NCBI RefSeq assembly: GCF_027530345.1
Contig: NZ_JAPZQK010000001.1
Coordinates: forward strand, 1 to 39,075
DNA length: 39,075 nucleotides
Reading direction: 5' to 3'
Origin: Silanimonas sp.
GTDB taxonomy: Bacteria; Pseudomonadota; Gammaproteobacteria; Xanthomonadales; Xanthomonadaceae
The notes below the pieces were generated by a model, which saw only the letters and a list, made by a program, of their open reading frames with translations, was not told the origin of the DNA and searched no databases. This document shows positions 19,701 to 28,174 of the stretch, piece by piece; positions within the stretch are counted from its first letter, which is position 1, and every line of letters starts with the position of its first letter. Both the position numbers and the translations under genes were made by a program.

Positions 19701-19991
19701 GATGCCACACCGCTCCGCGATCAGGCGATCTTCGTCAATCACGTCGTCGCCATCGCGAAGGAAAGCGACGTGGTGATGGCCCAGGTGGAGAACAACTCCC
19801 GTGAACAGGCCCTCAAGGGCAACCTGCCGGGCGCGGTACAGCAGGGCGTGGTTCGCGCCTTGTCCTCGCACCAGAAACTGGCCACCCAGGTCCTCAAGGC
19901 TGACCGTCAGGCGATGGCGGCGCTGACAGACATCATTTATGAGCTGATCCGCGATCGTCGGACCATCGATCTGGATGACCTGAATGCTTGA
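16764..19991 (+). CDS. hsdR: Type I restriction endonuclease subunit (HsdR)
   Basis: A 1075-residue translocase-nuclease that cuts unmethylated DNA at a distance after ATP-driven translocation with HsdM and HsdS. The N-terminal PD-(D/E)xK nuclease is visible as IDLVFF (Asp141) and TVEVKTDF (Glu155, Lys157). The superfamily-2 motor shows Walker A, AGSGKT (Lys320), DEAH (430-433), FTATP (motif III), and KFQTGFDQPKL and QTFSRLNRTAPGK in the second RecA domain. The C-terminal helical domain that docks on the methylase complex follows. The start at 16764 has AGGAG 8 nt upstream; the longer frame would overlap the SEC-C gene. All catalytic motifs are present, so it appears functional. Its last 8 nt overlap the transposase start. 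Confidence 0.96.
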   Translation: MQGDTAHQEKHFEAYIVQQLQKQGWQVGDTRHYDTERALYPDDLVAWLEATQPEKWAKLCKDHPADPRGALMDRLAKTLEADGTVQALRRGFAIAGCGHIDLSEAAPEDGRNAEVTKRYEANILRVVPQLKYHPARELAIDLVFFINGVPVATVEVKTDFTQSADAAVEQYKTDRLPLDPKTKRREPLLTFKRGAVVHFALSDSDIQMATKLDGENTFFLPFNQGNEGHAGNPARKEGEYPVAYFWKKVCQRDAWLRIFHSFVYVEKKDVVDLKGNWSKKETLIFPRYHQWDAVNAMIADAKANGPGMQYLCEHSAGSGKTSTIAWTAHDLIRLRRDNGEPIFHSVIIVTDRTVLDSQLQDAVKQIDHQFGVIAAIDRQKSSKSKSKQLAEALLSGTPIIVVTIQTFPYAMEAIVTEKDLKDRSFAVIIDEAHASQTGTNATKLQAALSLGSKGDMAGMSVEELLEQLQKSRARPKNLSHFAFTATPKHSTFMLFGRTQDGGKPSKTNLPTAFHKYPMRQAIEEGFILDVLKGYTPYQTAFNLAKQLDDTQRVSGKAAKRALAQWMSLHPTNVTQKVQFIIEHFSKNVAALLDGKAKAMVVTSSRAAAVRYKKGFDAYIAKHPEHAGIRSLVAFSGKLTGKQVMHSDDERLTGDVFVVDEKDEFTELSMNPGASGQDLRIAFERPEYRVMLVADKFQTGFDQPKLVAMYIDKKIANDVEIVQTFSRLNRTAPGKDETFIIDFVNSPENVKLAFSKYDDGALIEESQDLNVVYDIKKLLDAHGLYEADDLEAFKQARFKSLRDITQSQEPQHKALYAATERPTRLYNQKLKMLRDAIATWEFAYGKARANRDEAGMKSADHQRKDAAEQLAALMGFKSGLARFCRSYAYIAQLIDFGDPELENFAAFAKLLGKRLDGVPADRVDLKGLVLSGFDIKTRAEGVGEEPKKPKLKPIGAGGGGRADEPNYLKEIIDRLNRLFGDATPLRDQAIFVNHVVAIAKESDVVMAQVENNSREQALKGNLPGAVQQGVVRALSSHQKLATQVLKADRQAMAALTDIIYELIRDRRTIDLDDLNA

Positions 19992-21282
19992 TCTTCTGAA
20001 CCTGCCGGGCGTAAGACCGGTGGACCTTCAGAGTTCGCAGGGGGTCATCACCATCACCGCCGAGGTCATCGAGGCCACTCCGCCGGCGTGCCCGGAGTGC
20101 AGCAAGCCGCTTTATCGGCATGGGCATCGCCGAATCGAGTTCGCCGATACCCCCCAGCAAATGCAGCCGGTGCGGCTAGTGATTGATCGGCCACGTTACC
20201 GCTGCGAGTCCTGCGGCAAGACCATGACCTTGGACTTGCCCTTTCTCGATGAGCGGCGACGGGCAACCCAGCGACTGGTTAGCGCCATCCGGGAGCGTTG
20301 CCTCGGCATGACGTTCCGGGGACTGGCCGAGCAGACGGGGCTTGCGGTCAACACCATCAAGAACATCGCCCAAGATCTGATTGAGGAGCTTGAAGCGACC
20401 GTCCGCTACGAGACTCCGGTGATCATGGGGATCGACGAGCTCAACCTCGCGGGCGGCTACCGCTGCATCATCACCAATCTCGCCACGAACAGCGTGTTCG
20501 ATATGCTGGAGGAGCGCACCAAGGCGCACATGAAGCCCTTCTTCCGGGACCTCCCGGATCGGGAAAGGGTGGAATGGGTTTGCACCGACATGTGGCGCCC
20601 GTTCAAGGACTCGTACGGCCCCTACCTCCCAAACGCCCGACTGGTGATCGACAAGTTCCATGTGGTGCGCATGGCGTCGGACGCTTTGGAAGACGAACGC
20701 AAGAAGCACCAGTCCGCACTCGAGAGAAACGAGCGCTTGAAGGTCAAGAAGTCGATTCGCTGGCTGACACTCAAGCGACCGAGCTCCTTGTCGCCGCAGG
20801 AGCAAGAGGCGTTGACGCTCGTCCGATCAGGTATACCGCTTCTGGCGGAGGCCTACGACTTCAAGGAGGCGTTCTACGCGATCTACGACGAGCCCGACAA
20901 GGCAAATGCAACGCGTGCGTTCGAAGCCTGGGAGAACTCGTTGCCCGAGGGGCGCTTTCCGAAGTTCCACGCGCTCGCCCGGACTGTCCACAACAACTAC
21001 GAAGACATCTTCGCGTACTGGGATGCGCCAGTTCGGTTGACCAACGCGTACACCGAGGGCCTGAACGGCTTGGTGAAGGTGGCAAATCGTATGGGTCGCG
21101 GGTACAGCTATGAAATCATCCGAGCCAAGACGCTTTACGCCAAACATGCCCGTAAGGTCGGCAGCCTACTCAGGCATACGCCTGCAGCCGAGTTTCCAAC
21201 CAGCGGCGCTCAGAATCAGGTCGAGTACGGACCGCACATTCCAACCTTGGTGGAGCTTTCCGACTCAGGAGAGCTGGGCTGA
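19984..21282 (+). CDS. ISL3-family transposase, overlapping the hsdR stop
   Basis: A 432-residue DDE transposase that appears complete. It has an N-terminal zinc finger (CPECSKPLYRHGHR, then YRCESCGKTM), a helix-turn-helix (FRGLAEQTGLAVNTIKNIAQ), and an RNase-H-fold catalytic core with IMGIDELN (Asp151), VCTDMW (Asp202) and YTEGLNGLVKVANR (Glu358). The closing [12 protein letters not shown] is typical of the family. The ATG lies 8 nt inside hsdR, leaving no room for an ordinary leader and inverted repeat unless the left end is inside hsdR. I found no convincing terminal inverted repeat on either side. It would be translated from the restriction operon's transcript. Confidence 0.9.
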   Translation: MLDLLNLPGVRPVDLQSSQGVITITAEVIEATPPACPECSKPLYRHGHRRIEFADTPQQMQPVRLVIDRPRYRCESCGKTMTLDLPFLDERRRATQRLVSAIRERCLGMTFRGLAEQTGLAVNTIKNIAQDLIEELEATVRYETPVIMGIDELNLAGGYRCIITNLATNSVFDMLEERTKAHMKPFFRDLPDRERVEWVCTDMWRPFKDSYGPYLPNARLVIDKFHVVRMASDALEDERKKHQSALERNERLKVKKSIRWLTLKRPSSLSPQEQEALTLVRSGIPLLAEAYDFKEAFYAIYDEPDKANATRAFEAWENSLPEGRFPKFHALARTVHNNYEDIFAYWDAPVRLTNAYTEGLNGLVKVANRMGRGYSYEIIRAKTLYAKHARKVGSLLRHTPAAEFPTSGAQNQVEYGPHIPTLVELSDSGELG

Positions 21283-21697
21283 TTTCAGACTCTGATCCAA
21301 CCACATTTTGCAAATAGCCGTTGTTCCAAGCGTTCGTGATGGTGCGGCAGATGCTCTTCTCGGTGGCTTCCGCATTGAAGGGCTTGACGATGTAGTGGTC
21401 GATGCCGAGCGTCATGGCCTGCTTGACGGTGCCGAGGTCGGCGGACGACGTGACGAGCACGAAGGGCAGGTCGCCGAGTCCGCCCTTTTTGCGAACCTTT
21501 CGCAGCAGTTCGATACCCGTCAGGCGGGGCATGTGCAGGTCGCTGAGGATGGCGCCGGGCGTCATGCCGCGATCGATCAGCTCCCAGGCATGCATCCCGT
21601 CCTCCGCTTCGACGAGTTCGAGACCCTCGAAGCGCGACATGAGGTCGACGAGGGCCATGCGGGAGACGGTGTCGTCGTCAACCAGCAGGATCTTCAT
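21170..21697 (-). CDS. CheY-like receiver protein with its 3' end replaced by island sequence
   Basis: Residues 1 to about 130 form a complete receiver domain: [16 protein letters not shown] (Asp7-9), [11 protein letters not shown] (phospho-acceptor Asp53), LVTSS and IVKPFNAE (Lys105). From about residue 131 (near position 21307) the frame leaves the family and runs into sequence antisense to the transposase tail, giving a foreign extension of about 45 residues. The natural gene was probably a stand-alone receiver ending near here. It begins inside the kinase gene's 3' end (20-nt overlap), so the pair is translationally coupled. The receiver core is intact, so it may still work. Confidence 0.8.
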   Translation of the reverse strand: MKILLVDDDTVSRMALVDLMSRFEGLELVEAEDGMHAWELIDRGMTPGAILSDLHMPRLTGIELLRKVRKKGGLGDLPFVLVTSSADLGTVKQAMTLGIDHYIVKPFNAEATEKSICRTITNAWNNGYLQNVVGSESEISPALLSRKAPPRLECAVRTRPDSERRWLETRLQAYA

Positions 21698-24600
21698 TAG
21701 GCGTCCTTCCGATCATTTCTTCGAGCAGATCGAGCAGTTCGGATGTGCGTTCATCGACCATCGGCCAGTCTTCGCGGTCGGCCGCCTTCTCGAGGTCGCC
21801 CGCGAGGCGGTGCAGTGGGCTGTCTGGTTCAAGGAAACCGGCGCTGCCCTTGATGCCATGGAACTGTTGCGCGAGCGAGACCGCGTCGCGCCCGGCCAAG
21901 GCCTTGTTGAGGGCTTCCGTGCGGGCCGGCAGGTCGCGGCGGAAGGCCTCGAGCATGCGTGTGCGCAAGTCGGGCTTGGGCCCCGCCGGCTTGGCGGGTG
22001 CCGCCGGCCTGGCGGGGGCTTCCGCCATGCTCGGCTTCGGCCGCGAGGCCACGGGCGGCGGTGCGACGACCGGAGGCGCGGCGTCTTCGACCCCGAACAG
22101 CGCATCGAGACCGGCGGCATCGCCCTCGCCTTGCGGCGAGAGCAGGGCGCCGGCCGCGAGCAGGCGCTCGATGACGCCCGCCAGCTTCTCGTGCAGCTCC
22201 GGCTCGTTGATGGGCTTGGAGAGGAAGTCGTCCATGCCGCTCTCAAGGTACATCCGGCGGTCTTCCGAGGTGGCATTGGCGGTGAGCGCGATGATCGGGA
22301 TGTCGGTCTGGCGGACGATGGCGTCGGGGGCGATGCCGCCCTGGCGGATCAGCCGCGTGGCGGTGGCGCCATCCATCTCGGGCATGCGGCCGTCCATCAG
22401 GATCAGGTCGTAGTGCTTGCGCGAGAGGGCTTCGACGGCAAGCCGGCCGTTCTCGACGATGTCGATCTCGTGGCCGCGGTCTTCCAGCAGGGTGCGGATG
22501 ATGATCTGGTTCGTCGGGTAGTCCTCGGCGCAGAGGATGTTGAGCCGATGGGAGTGCGGGCGGCCCTCATTGCTCTCGCCCATCTCGGGGGGCTCGCCCG
22601 GCTCGAAGGGCAGCTCGAACCAGAAGCGCGTGCCGAGACCCTGCTTGCTGTCGGCGCGGAGCTCGCCGCCCATGAGTTCGACCAGGTTGCGCGAGATCGC
22701 CAGCCCGAGGCCGGTGCCACCGTAGCGTCGCGTGGTCGAGGCGTCCGCTTGGGTGAAGGCATCGAAGAGGCGCTCGAGCGCATCGGGCGAGATGCCGATG
22801 CCGGTGTCCTGCACGCTGAATTCGACCCACACCCCGCCTTCCTGGCGGCGACGGTGTTTGACCGAGACGGCCACGCTGCCCACTTCCGTGAATTTCACCG
22901 CATTGCCCACCAGGTTCACCATCACCTGGCGCAGGCGGGTCGGGTCGCCCTTGAGCCAGGCCGGCAGGCCGGGCTCGACGCGGAACTTGAGCATCACGCT
23001 CTTGCCCGCGGCGCGGTCGGCGAGCAGTTCGTAGACGTCGTCGATCACGCCGCTGACGGCGAAGTCGACCTTCTCGACGGTCATCTTGCGGGCTTCGATC
23101 TTCGAGAAGTCGAGCACATCGTTGATGATCCTGAGCAGCGACTTGGCGTTTTCCTGGGCCAGCGTGATCTGGTCGCGCGCGGACTGCGGCAGGTGGCGGT
23201 CGCGCAGGGCGAAGCCCTGCATGCCGATGACGCCGGCCATGGGCGTGCGGATCTCGTGGCTCATCATGGCGAGGAACTCGCCCTTGGTGCGGTTGGCCTG
23301 CTCGGCCTGCTCGCGGGCCGCATCGGCCAGGCTCTTCGACTGCAGCGCGGCCAGCAGCGCTTCTTCCGCACGCTGTTCGAGCGCGCGGCGCTCGGTCAGG
23401 TCCTGCACGACGATGACGATGGCGTCGGCCTGGCCCTCCACCGTCACGTCGGTGCACGAAACGGAAAGCCAGAGCGAGCGGCCCTCGCGACTTTCGAAGG
23501 CGAACTCGCCGCTGTCGAGCAGTCGGGCATCGATCGGTTCACCCTTCAGCTCGCCGTCCTTCACGCCGAGGATGCGGTTCATCTCGGGGTTGGCCATCAC
23601 CACGCGGCCGGCGGCGCCGATCATCAGTCCCACCGGCGCCGACTGGAAGACCGCATTCTGCTGGCTGAACAGTTCTGCGGTGGAACGCGTGCGTTCTTCG
23701 ACCAGTCGCTCAAGCCTGCCGAGGTGCTCGCGACGCGAGAGCGCGTGCTGGATGTGGCTCGCCACGAAACCCAGCACCGACTGGTCGCGCTCGGTGTAGG
23801 CCACGCCCGGCACGTAGGCCTGCACCACCATGGCGCCCACCACCCCGCCCTCGGCGAACATCGGCACGCCCAGCCAGTTGTGGAAGTCGCTGCCGATGCC
23901 CTTGAGCGTTCCACGCACTTGCGTGGCGATCTCCGCGATGGTGCCGCGCAGCGGCCGGCCCCCCATCAGGAGGTGCCAGGTGAGCCCGTCCTTGAGGTTG
24001 TCCAGCGGTACGTCGCCGAAGATGGCGTCATCTTCCGAATCGACGTAGTAGTCGAAGCGGATCGTGCCCTCGGTACGGTTCAAGGCGACGATGTAGAAGT
24101 TCTTGGCGTACATGAGGCGCTCGATCACCTCGTGCATGGCCTTGTACATGGCCTCGTCGTCGGTGGCCTGATCGGCCACGGAGGTGATGTCGAAGAGCGC
24201 CTTCTGCAGCTTTTCCTTCTCGGCGATCTCGACCAGCTGCTCTTCCAGCCGGATGGCCTGACGGTTCCACTGCATGGCGAAGGCGGTCGCGAACAGGCCG
24301 GTGAGCACCACCGAGCCGACATAGGCGGTGTGCGCCAGCGGGCTCATCTGCCCTTCGCTCACCAGAACGATCCCCATCACGGTGGCCGCCAGCACCGCCC
24401 ACGCGTAGCGCGGCCGCATCAGCAGGAAATTCGCCGCCACGAGTGGGTAGGCCACGTAGAGGCCGTGCTGGCCGAGCTGGTCCGCCGCCCAGATGGCGAG
24501 GAGGGTGTCGACGGTGACCATCGCCACGGTGGCGGGCAGCGTGCGCCGGTTGACGAGGACGTCGAGGAAGAAGACGAAGCCCAGCGCCGCGACCACGAGT

Positions 24601-24758
24601 TCGATGGCGCCGATCATGAAATCGCCGGTCGCCAGCCGATAGACCGCGAAAGGGAGCATGACGAGCCCTACCACCAGGGGCAGGAGCATGACGATGCCCA
24701 GCCGCGGGTCCGCCATGGCGGACGTCCAGAGCGTCTTGAACCGTGACAGGGGAAGCAT
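21678..24758 (-). CDS. Hybrid histidine kinase (6 TM - GAF - PAS - HisKA - HATPase - REC - Hpt)
   Basis: A 1026-residue membrane sensor kinase. Six hydrophobic segments lie within residues about 18-165, then a GAF domain ([22 protein letters not shown] to about 340), a PAS domain ([23 protein letters not shown]), the HisKA box [10 protein letters not shown] (His501), GHKL ATPase boxes ([26 protein letters not shown]), a receiver with [13 protein letters not shown] (Asp789), an Ala/Pro linker and an Hpt domain with [13 protein letters not shown] (His967). Phosphate can thus pass His-Asp-His to an external receiver, most simply the coupled one at 21697. The start at 24758 is chosen because GGAGG lies 6 nt upstream; the ATG at 24764 abuts that site. 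The signal sensed is unknown. Confidence 0.93.
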   Translation of the reverse strand: MLPLSRFKTLWTSAMADPRLGIVMLLPLVVGLVMLPFAVYRLATGDFMIGAIELVVAALGFVFFLDVLVNRRTLPATVAMVTVDTLLAIWAADQLGQHGLYVAYPLVAANFLLMRPRYAWAVLAATVMGIVLVSEGQMSPLAHTAYVGSVVLTGLFATAFAMQWNRQAIRLEEQLVEIAEKEKLQKALFDITSVADQATDDEAMYKAMHEVIERLMYAKNFYIVALNRTEGTIRFDYYVDSEDDAIFGDVPLDNLKDGLTWHLLMGGRPLRGTIAEIATQVRGTLKGIGSDFHNWLGVPMFAEGGVVGAMVVQAYVPGVAYTERDQSVLGFVASHIQHALSRREHLGRLERLVEERTRSTAELFSQQNAVFQSAPVGLMIGAAGRVVMANPEMNRILGVKDGELKGEPIDARLLDSGEFAFESREGRSLWLSVSCTDVTVEGQADAIVIVVQDLTERRALEQRAEEALLAALQSKSLADAAREQAEQANRTKGEFLAMMSHEIRTPMAGVIGMQGFALRDRHLPQSARDQITLAQENAKSLLRIINDVLDFSKIEARKMTVEKVDFAVSGVIDDVYELLADRAAGKSVMLKFRVEPGLPAWLKGDPTRLRQVMVNLVGNAVKFTEVGSVAVSVKHRRRQEGGVWVEFSVQDTGIGISPDALERLFDAFTQADASTTRRYGGTGLGLAISRNLVELMGGELRADSKQGLGTRFWFELPFEPGEPPEMGESNEGRPHSHRLNILCAEDYPTNQIIIRTLLEDRGHEIDIVENGRLAVEALSRKHYDLILMDGRMPEMDGATATRLIRQGGIAPDAIVRQTDIPIIALTANATSEDRRMYLESGMDDFLSKPINEPELHEKLAGVIERLLAAGALLSPQGEGDAAGLDALFGVEDAAPPVVAPPPVASRPKPSMAEAPARPAAPAKPAGPKPDLRTRMLEAFRRDLPARTEALNKALAGRDAVSLAQQFHGIKGSAGFLEPDSPLHRLAGDLEKAADREDWPMVDERTSELLDLLEEMIGRTPNEDPAG

Positions 24759-24988
24759 CGCCATCCTCCGTTGCCCGACATTGCCCTGAGTGCCCAAGGG
24801 TGGCGGGAACCCTCAGTGGCACCACCTTCGCCCGACCACGACACCCGCGACCGTGACGATGCTCCAAAAACGGCATGCCTGAGGCGCGCCTTGACACGCT
24901 TCCAGAATCGATGGCGGGCCGTGGGCTGGGGGGCGGTTGGGGGGCGTCGAAGGCCTCGGTGCCGATCACGCCTCCCCGGTGCGGCGGC

Positions 24989-25540
24989 TCACCAGACCAG
25001 GTCGTCGGGAACGACGAACTGCGCGTAGTAGGCGTCGTCCTCGGCGTTGCCGGTGCTGGCAGGCGCGTCGGGTGCGTGGTGGTCGAGGACGATCCATTCG
25101 GGGACGCGCTGCCGCACCTGGTCGGCGGCGATCCGCGGCAGCAGCACGAAGGCCTCGTCGAGCCGGGCGATCACCAGCTGGCCGTTCGCCAGTTGTTTCT
25201 TCTGCGCCTCGACCACCGGCAGGCTGCGGATCGCACCGTCGACGGCGAACCGGTACTCGATGTCGCCGCCGTGCGGCACGTGCTTGTCGACGATGATCTG
25301 CCGCGCCTGCGCGCGCAGCGCCTTGGCGTGGGCCTCGGCCTTTTGCGTCGCGGCCAGTGCGCGGTCGCGCTCGACTTTCTCCGCGCGGGCCCGTTCGGTC
25401 TCGCGCTGGATCTCGGCCGCCAGCGACGGTGCCTCGCCCCGGCGCGCCTTCTCCTGTTCGCGCGCCGCCTCGGCGGCCTTCGACTTCTTGGCCAATCCGG
25501 CCTTGAGCAACTGTTCCTGGAGGGCGTTGAGCTTGGCCAT
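24989..25540 (-). CDS. DUF2058 (YaiL-like) protein
   Basis: A 183-residue soluble protein. It starts with MAKLNALQEQLLKAGLAKK, continues as a highly charged coiled coil (AEAAREQEKARRGEAPS to about residue 90), then a compact domain with QIIVDKHVPHGGDIEYRF and VARLDEAFVLLP-like strands, and ends in the acidic tail EDDAYYAQFVVPDDLVW. This layout fits DUF2058, a family common in Gammaproteobacteria whose function is not established. A second, decayed copy of the tail lies at 8175-8290. It stands alone between the kinase gene and the divergent P-type ATPase. Confidence 0.88.
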   Translation of the reverse strand: MAKLNALQEQLLKAGLAKKSKAAEAAREQEKARRGEAPSLAAEIQRETERARAEKVERDRALAATQKAEAHAKALRAQARQIIVDKHVPHGGDIEYRFAVDGAIRSLPVVEAQKKQLANGQLVIARLDEAFVLLPRIAADQVRQRVPEWIVLDHHAPDAPASTGNAEDDAYYAQFVVPDDLVW

Positions 25541-25611
25541 GGCGGCAGGGGTCGTGGCGGTGGGCCATGATAGACGGGAGGGCGCGGGCCTCGACCGCGC
25601 GGAGGAGCGTG

Positions 25612-28164
25612 ATGGCCGGGGGTGCGACCCAGCATGTCCCGTCCGGCCTGACCGACGTCGAGGCCCGGGAGCGCCTTCGCCGATTCGGTCCGAACCGGCT
25701 GCCCGAGCCGCCCCGCAAGCACGCCCTTGCCCTCCTCATCGAGGTGCTTCGCGAGCCGATGTTCCTGCTGCTGGTGCTCGCGGCGGGTCTCTACCTGCTG
25801 ATTGGCGATCCTGCCGAGGGCGCGTTGCTCGGTCTGTTCGCGGCACTCTCGGTCGGCCTGGTCGTGGTGCAGGAGTACCGCAGCGAACGGGCGCTCGATG
25901 CCCTGCGTGCGCTCGCCGCCCCGATGGCCCGAGTGCGTCGCGACGGAGTCGTGCGCACCATACCGGCCTCCGGGATCGTCCCCGGCGACCGGGTGCTCGT
26001 GGCGGAAGGTGAGCGCGTGCCCGCCGACGCGGTGCTGCGCGAGGGCGGCGGGCTCCGCGTCGACGAGTCGCTGCTGACGGGCGAGTCCGTGCCCGTGACC
26101 AAGGGGGTTGCGGCTCCGGGCCTTCAGGACCCCGGCCAGCCCGGCGGCGAGGGCGGCGTGGGTCTGTTCGCGGGGACACTGGTGGTCTCGGGGCACGGCG
26201 TCGCCGAGGTCGTGGCCACAGGAGCCGCGACGCAAGCGGGCCGGATCGGTGCCTCGCTGGCGGGCATCGTGGTCGAGAAGACGCTGCTCCAGCGGTCGAT
26301 GGGTCGCCTGGTCCGCCTGCTCGGCGCGGCGGCCGCGATCGTCAGCGTGGGCGTGTTCGTGCTCCACGGCCTGGTCCGCGATGAATGGATGGAGGGCGCG
26401 CTGTCCGGCATCGCCGTGGCCATGGCGCTATTGCCCGAGGAATTCCCGATGGCCTTCGCCGTGTTCATGGCGTTCGGCGCGTGGCGACTGGCGCAGCTGC
26501 GGATCCTCGCTCGCCGTCCCGCGGTCATCGAGACCCTGGGGGCGACCAGCGTCTTGTGCGTCGACAAGACCGGGACGCTCACCGAGAACCGCATGCGCGT
26601 CCGCGTGCTGGTTGCCCCGGACGGGGACGCGTGGATCGATGCCGCGACGCGTGACGTGCCCGAGGCCGTGCATCGGCTGCTCGAACATGCCGTTCTCGCG
26701 AGCCGCGTCGAGGCCGTGGACCCGATGGACCGCGCGGTGCGCCATGCCGGCGATGCGACGCTCGTGGACACCGGTCACTTGCACGACGACTGGCCGCTGG
26801 CCCGGCAGTACGGGCTCATGCCCGAGCTGCTCGCCTTCTCCCAGGCCTGGGAGTGCGCCGAAGGGGGCGTCGTGGTCGCCACGAAAGGCGCGCCGGAGGC
26901 GATCGCGGGGTTGTGCGGCTTCGATGCCGAGCAGACCGCGGCGATGCTCGCCGATGTCGCTCGGCTCGCGGCGAGGGGGTTGCGGGTGCTCGCCGTGGCG
27001 CATGCCGGTCCGTTCGATGCCGCTCCCGAGGATCCGCGCCATCGGGTGTTCCACTGGGACGGGCTCGTGGGGTTCGAGGACCCCTTGCGCGCCTCGGCGC
27101 CGCCGGCGATCGCGTTGGCGCGTAGCGCCGGAATCCGCGTGGTGATGATCACCGGGGACTTCCCGGCCACGGCTGGGGCCATCGCGGCGCAGGCCGGCAT
27201 CGACACCACGGCCGGCGTGCTGGCCGGGGAGCGGATCGCCGCGATGGATGACGCCGCGCTCGACGCCGTCGTGGCCGACGTGTCGGTCTTCGCCCGCATC
27301 CGCCCCGAGCAGAAGCTTCGCCTCGTCGAGGCGTTCAAGCGCCGTGGCGACGTGGTGGCGATGACCGGGGACGGCGTCAACGACGCGCCAGCCCTGAAGG
27401 CCGCGCACGTCGGGCTCGCGATGGCCGGCGGCGGCACCGATGTCGCGCGGGAGGCCGCGGCGGTCTCGTTGCTCGAGGACGACATCGGCCACATCGTCGA
27501 CGGCGTGCGCATGGGGCGCCGCATCTTCGACAACCTGCGGAAGGTGCTGCTCTACATCGTCGCGATCCACGTGCCGATCGCGGGACTGGCACTGCTGCCG
27601 GTGCTGCTGGGATGGCCGCCCCTGCTGCTGCCCATGCACGTGGTGCTGGTCGAGATGGTGGTCGACCCGATCTGCGCCATCGCTTTCGAGAGCGAGCCCG
27701 GCGAGCGCGACCTGATGATGCGCCCGCCGCGCGCGGCCGCCGCCCCGCTGCTCGGGGCGCCGCAACTGCTGCTGGGAGCCTTGCAGGGCCTGTTCGTTCT
27801 CGGCGGCGTCCTCGGCCTGCACGTCGCCGCCGTGGCCCGCGGCATCGCCGAGGACGAGGCCCGGACGCTGGCCTTCATCGCACTGACCGCCGGCAACTTC
27901 GCGCTGGTGCGGATCAACGGCGCGCGCGGACCGGCGCTGCCGCGGCTGTTCGAGCGCGGCCACCGGGCCTTCTGGATCGTCGTCGCCGCGGCCACCGCCA
28001 TCGTCGCGACCTGCGTCCTGTGGCCGGCGGCGGCGACGCTGTTCGGCTTCGCGCCTCCGGGGATGCCCGGCACCCTCGTGGCGCTCGGGGTCGGTGTCGG
28101 CGCCGCGGCCCTGTTCGAACCACTGAAGGGCTGGCCGCCGGTGCGGCGGGCGCTAGGCGGCTGA
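25612..28164 (+). CDS. P-type cation-transporting ATPase
   Basis: An 850-residue ion pump. The N-terminal cation-ATPase domain (GLTDVEARERLRRFGPNRLP) is followed by the actuator domain with ESLLTGESVPVTK, the TM4 motif LLPEEFPMAF, the phosphorylation site DKTGTLTENR (Asp318), the nucleotide-binding KGAPEAI, and the hinge MTGDGVNDAPALKAAHVGLAM. Four C-terminal TM segments complete the P2-like layout. There is no N-terminal heavy-metal domain and no CPC motif. PEEFP in place of the PEGLP of Ca2+ pumps leaves the ion unassigned. GGAGGA precedes the ATG by 5 nt. Its neighbours (Acg nitroreductase, phosphoribosyltransferase) recall CtpF in the mycobacterial DosR set. Confidence 0.92.
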   Translation: MAGGATQHVPSGLTDVEARERLRRFGPNRLPEPPRKHALALLIEVLREPMFLLLVLAAGLYLLIGDPAEGALLGLFAALSVGLVVVQEYRSERALDALRALAAPMARVRRDGVVRTIPASGIVPGDRVLVAEGERVPADAVLREGGGLRVDESLLTGESVPVTKGVAAPGLQDPGQPGGEGGVGLFAGTLVVSGHGVAEVVATGAATQAGRIGASLAGIVVEKTLLQRSMGRLVRLLGAAAAIVSVGVFVLHGLVRDEWMEGALSGIAVAMALLPEEFPMAFAVFMAFGAWRLAQLRILARRPAVIETLGATSVLCVDKTGTLTENRMRVRVLVAPDGDAWIDAATRDVPEAVHRLLEHAVLASRVEAVDPMDRAVRHAGDATLVDTGHLHDDWPLARQYGLMPELLAFSQAWECAEGGVVVATKGAPEAIAGLCGFDAEQTAAMLADVARLAARGLRVLAVAHAGPFDAAPEDPRHRVFHWDGLVGFEDPLRASAPPAIALARSAGIRVVMITGDFPATAGAIAAQAGIDTTAGVLAGERIAAMDDAALDAVVADVSVFARIRPEQKLRLVEAFKRRGDVVAMTGDGVNDAPALKAAHVGLAMAGGGTDVAREAAAVSLLEDDIGHIVDGVRMGRRIFDNLRKVLLYIVAIHVPIAGLALLPVLLGWPPLLLPMHVVLVEMVVDPICAIAFESEPGERDLMMRPPRAAAAPLLGAPQLLLGALQGLFVLGGVLGLHVAAVARGIAEDEARTLAFIALTAGNFALVRINGARGPALPRLFERGHRAFWIVVAAATAIVATCVLWPAAATLFGFAPPGMPGTLVALGVGVGAAALFEPLKGWPPVRRALGG

Positions 28165-28174
28165 GTCCCGGCGC

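Larger units (their letters stand above)
8300..21300. mobile_element. Accessory (defence) island carrying the restriction-modification operon
   Basis: Boundaries are approximate. On the left are a truncated DUF2058 tail and an IS21-type end. On the right an ISL3 transposase gene runs into the 3' end of a receiver gene whose reading frame now continues antisense into the transposase. Between them lie seven same-strand genes for restriction-modification and accessory functions. Base composition is visibly less GC-rich than in the flanks, most clearly in the DUF262 and hsdS genes. No integrase, flanking tRNA or clear direct repeat was found. Confidence 0.6.

Noticed and set aside
19900-21312. 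Possible terminal inverted repeats of the ISL3 element (GGAT..CTGAA-like matches on both sides)
   Set aside because: Matches are short and interrupted, no better than chance.
21402-24746. 1114-codon plus-strand frame
   Set aside because: Antisense of the hybrid kinase, whose domains are unmistakable; the frame is His/Ala/Glu/Val-rich and shows no domain.
24798-24988. TTGACA in the gap between kinase and DUF2058 genes, considered as a plus-strand promoter
   Set aside because: No plus-strand gene follows for over 600 nt and there is no convincing -10 element.
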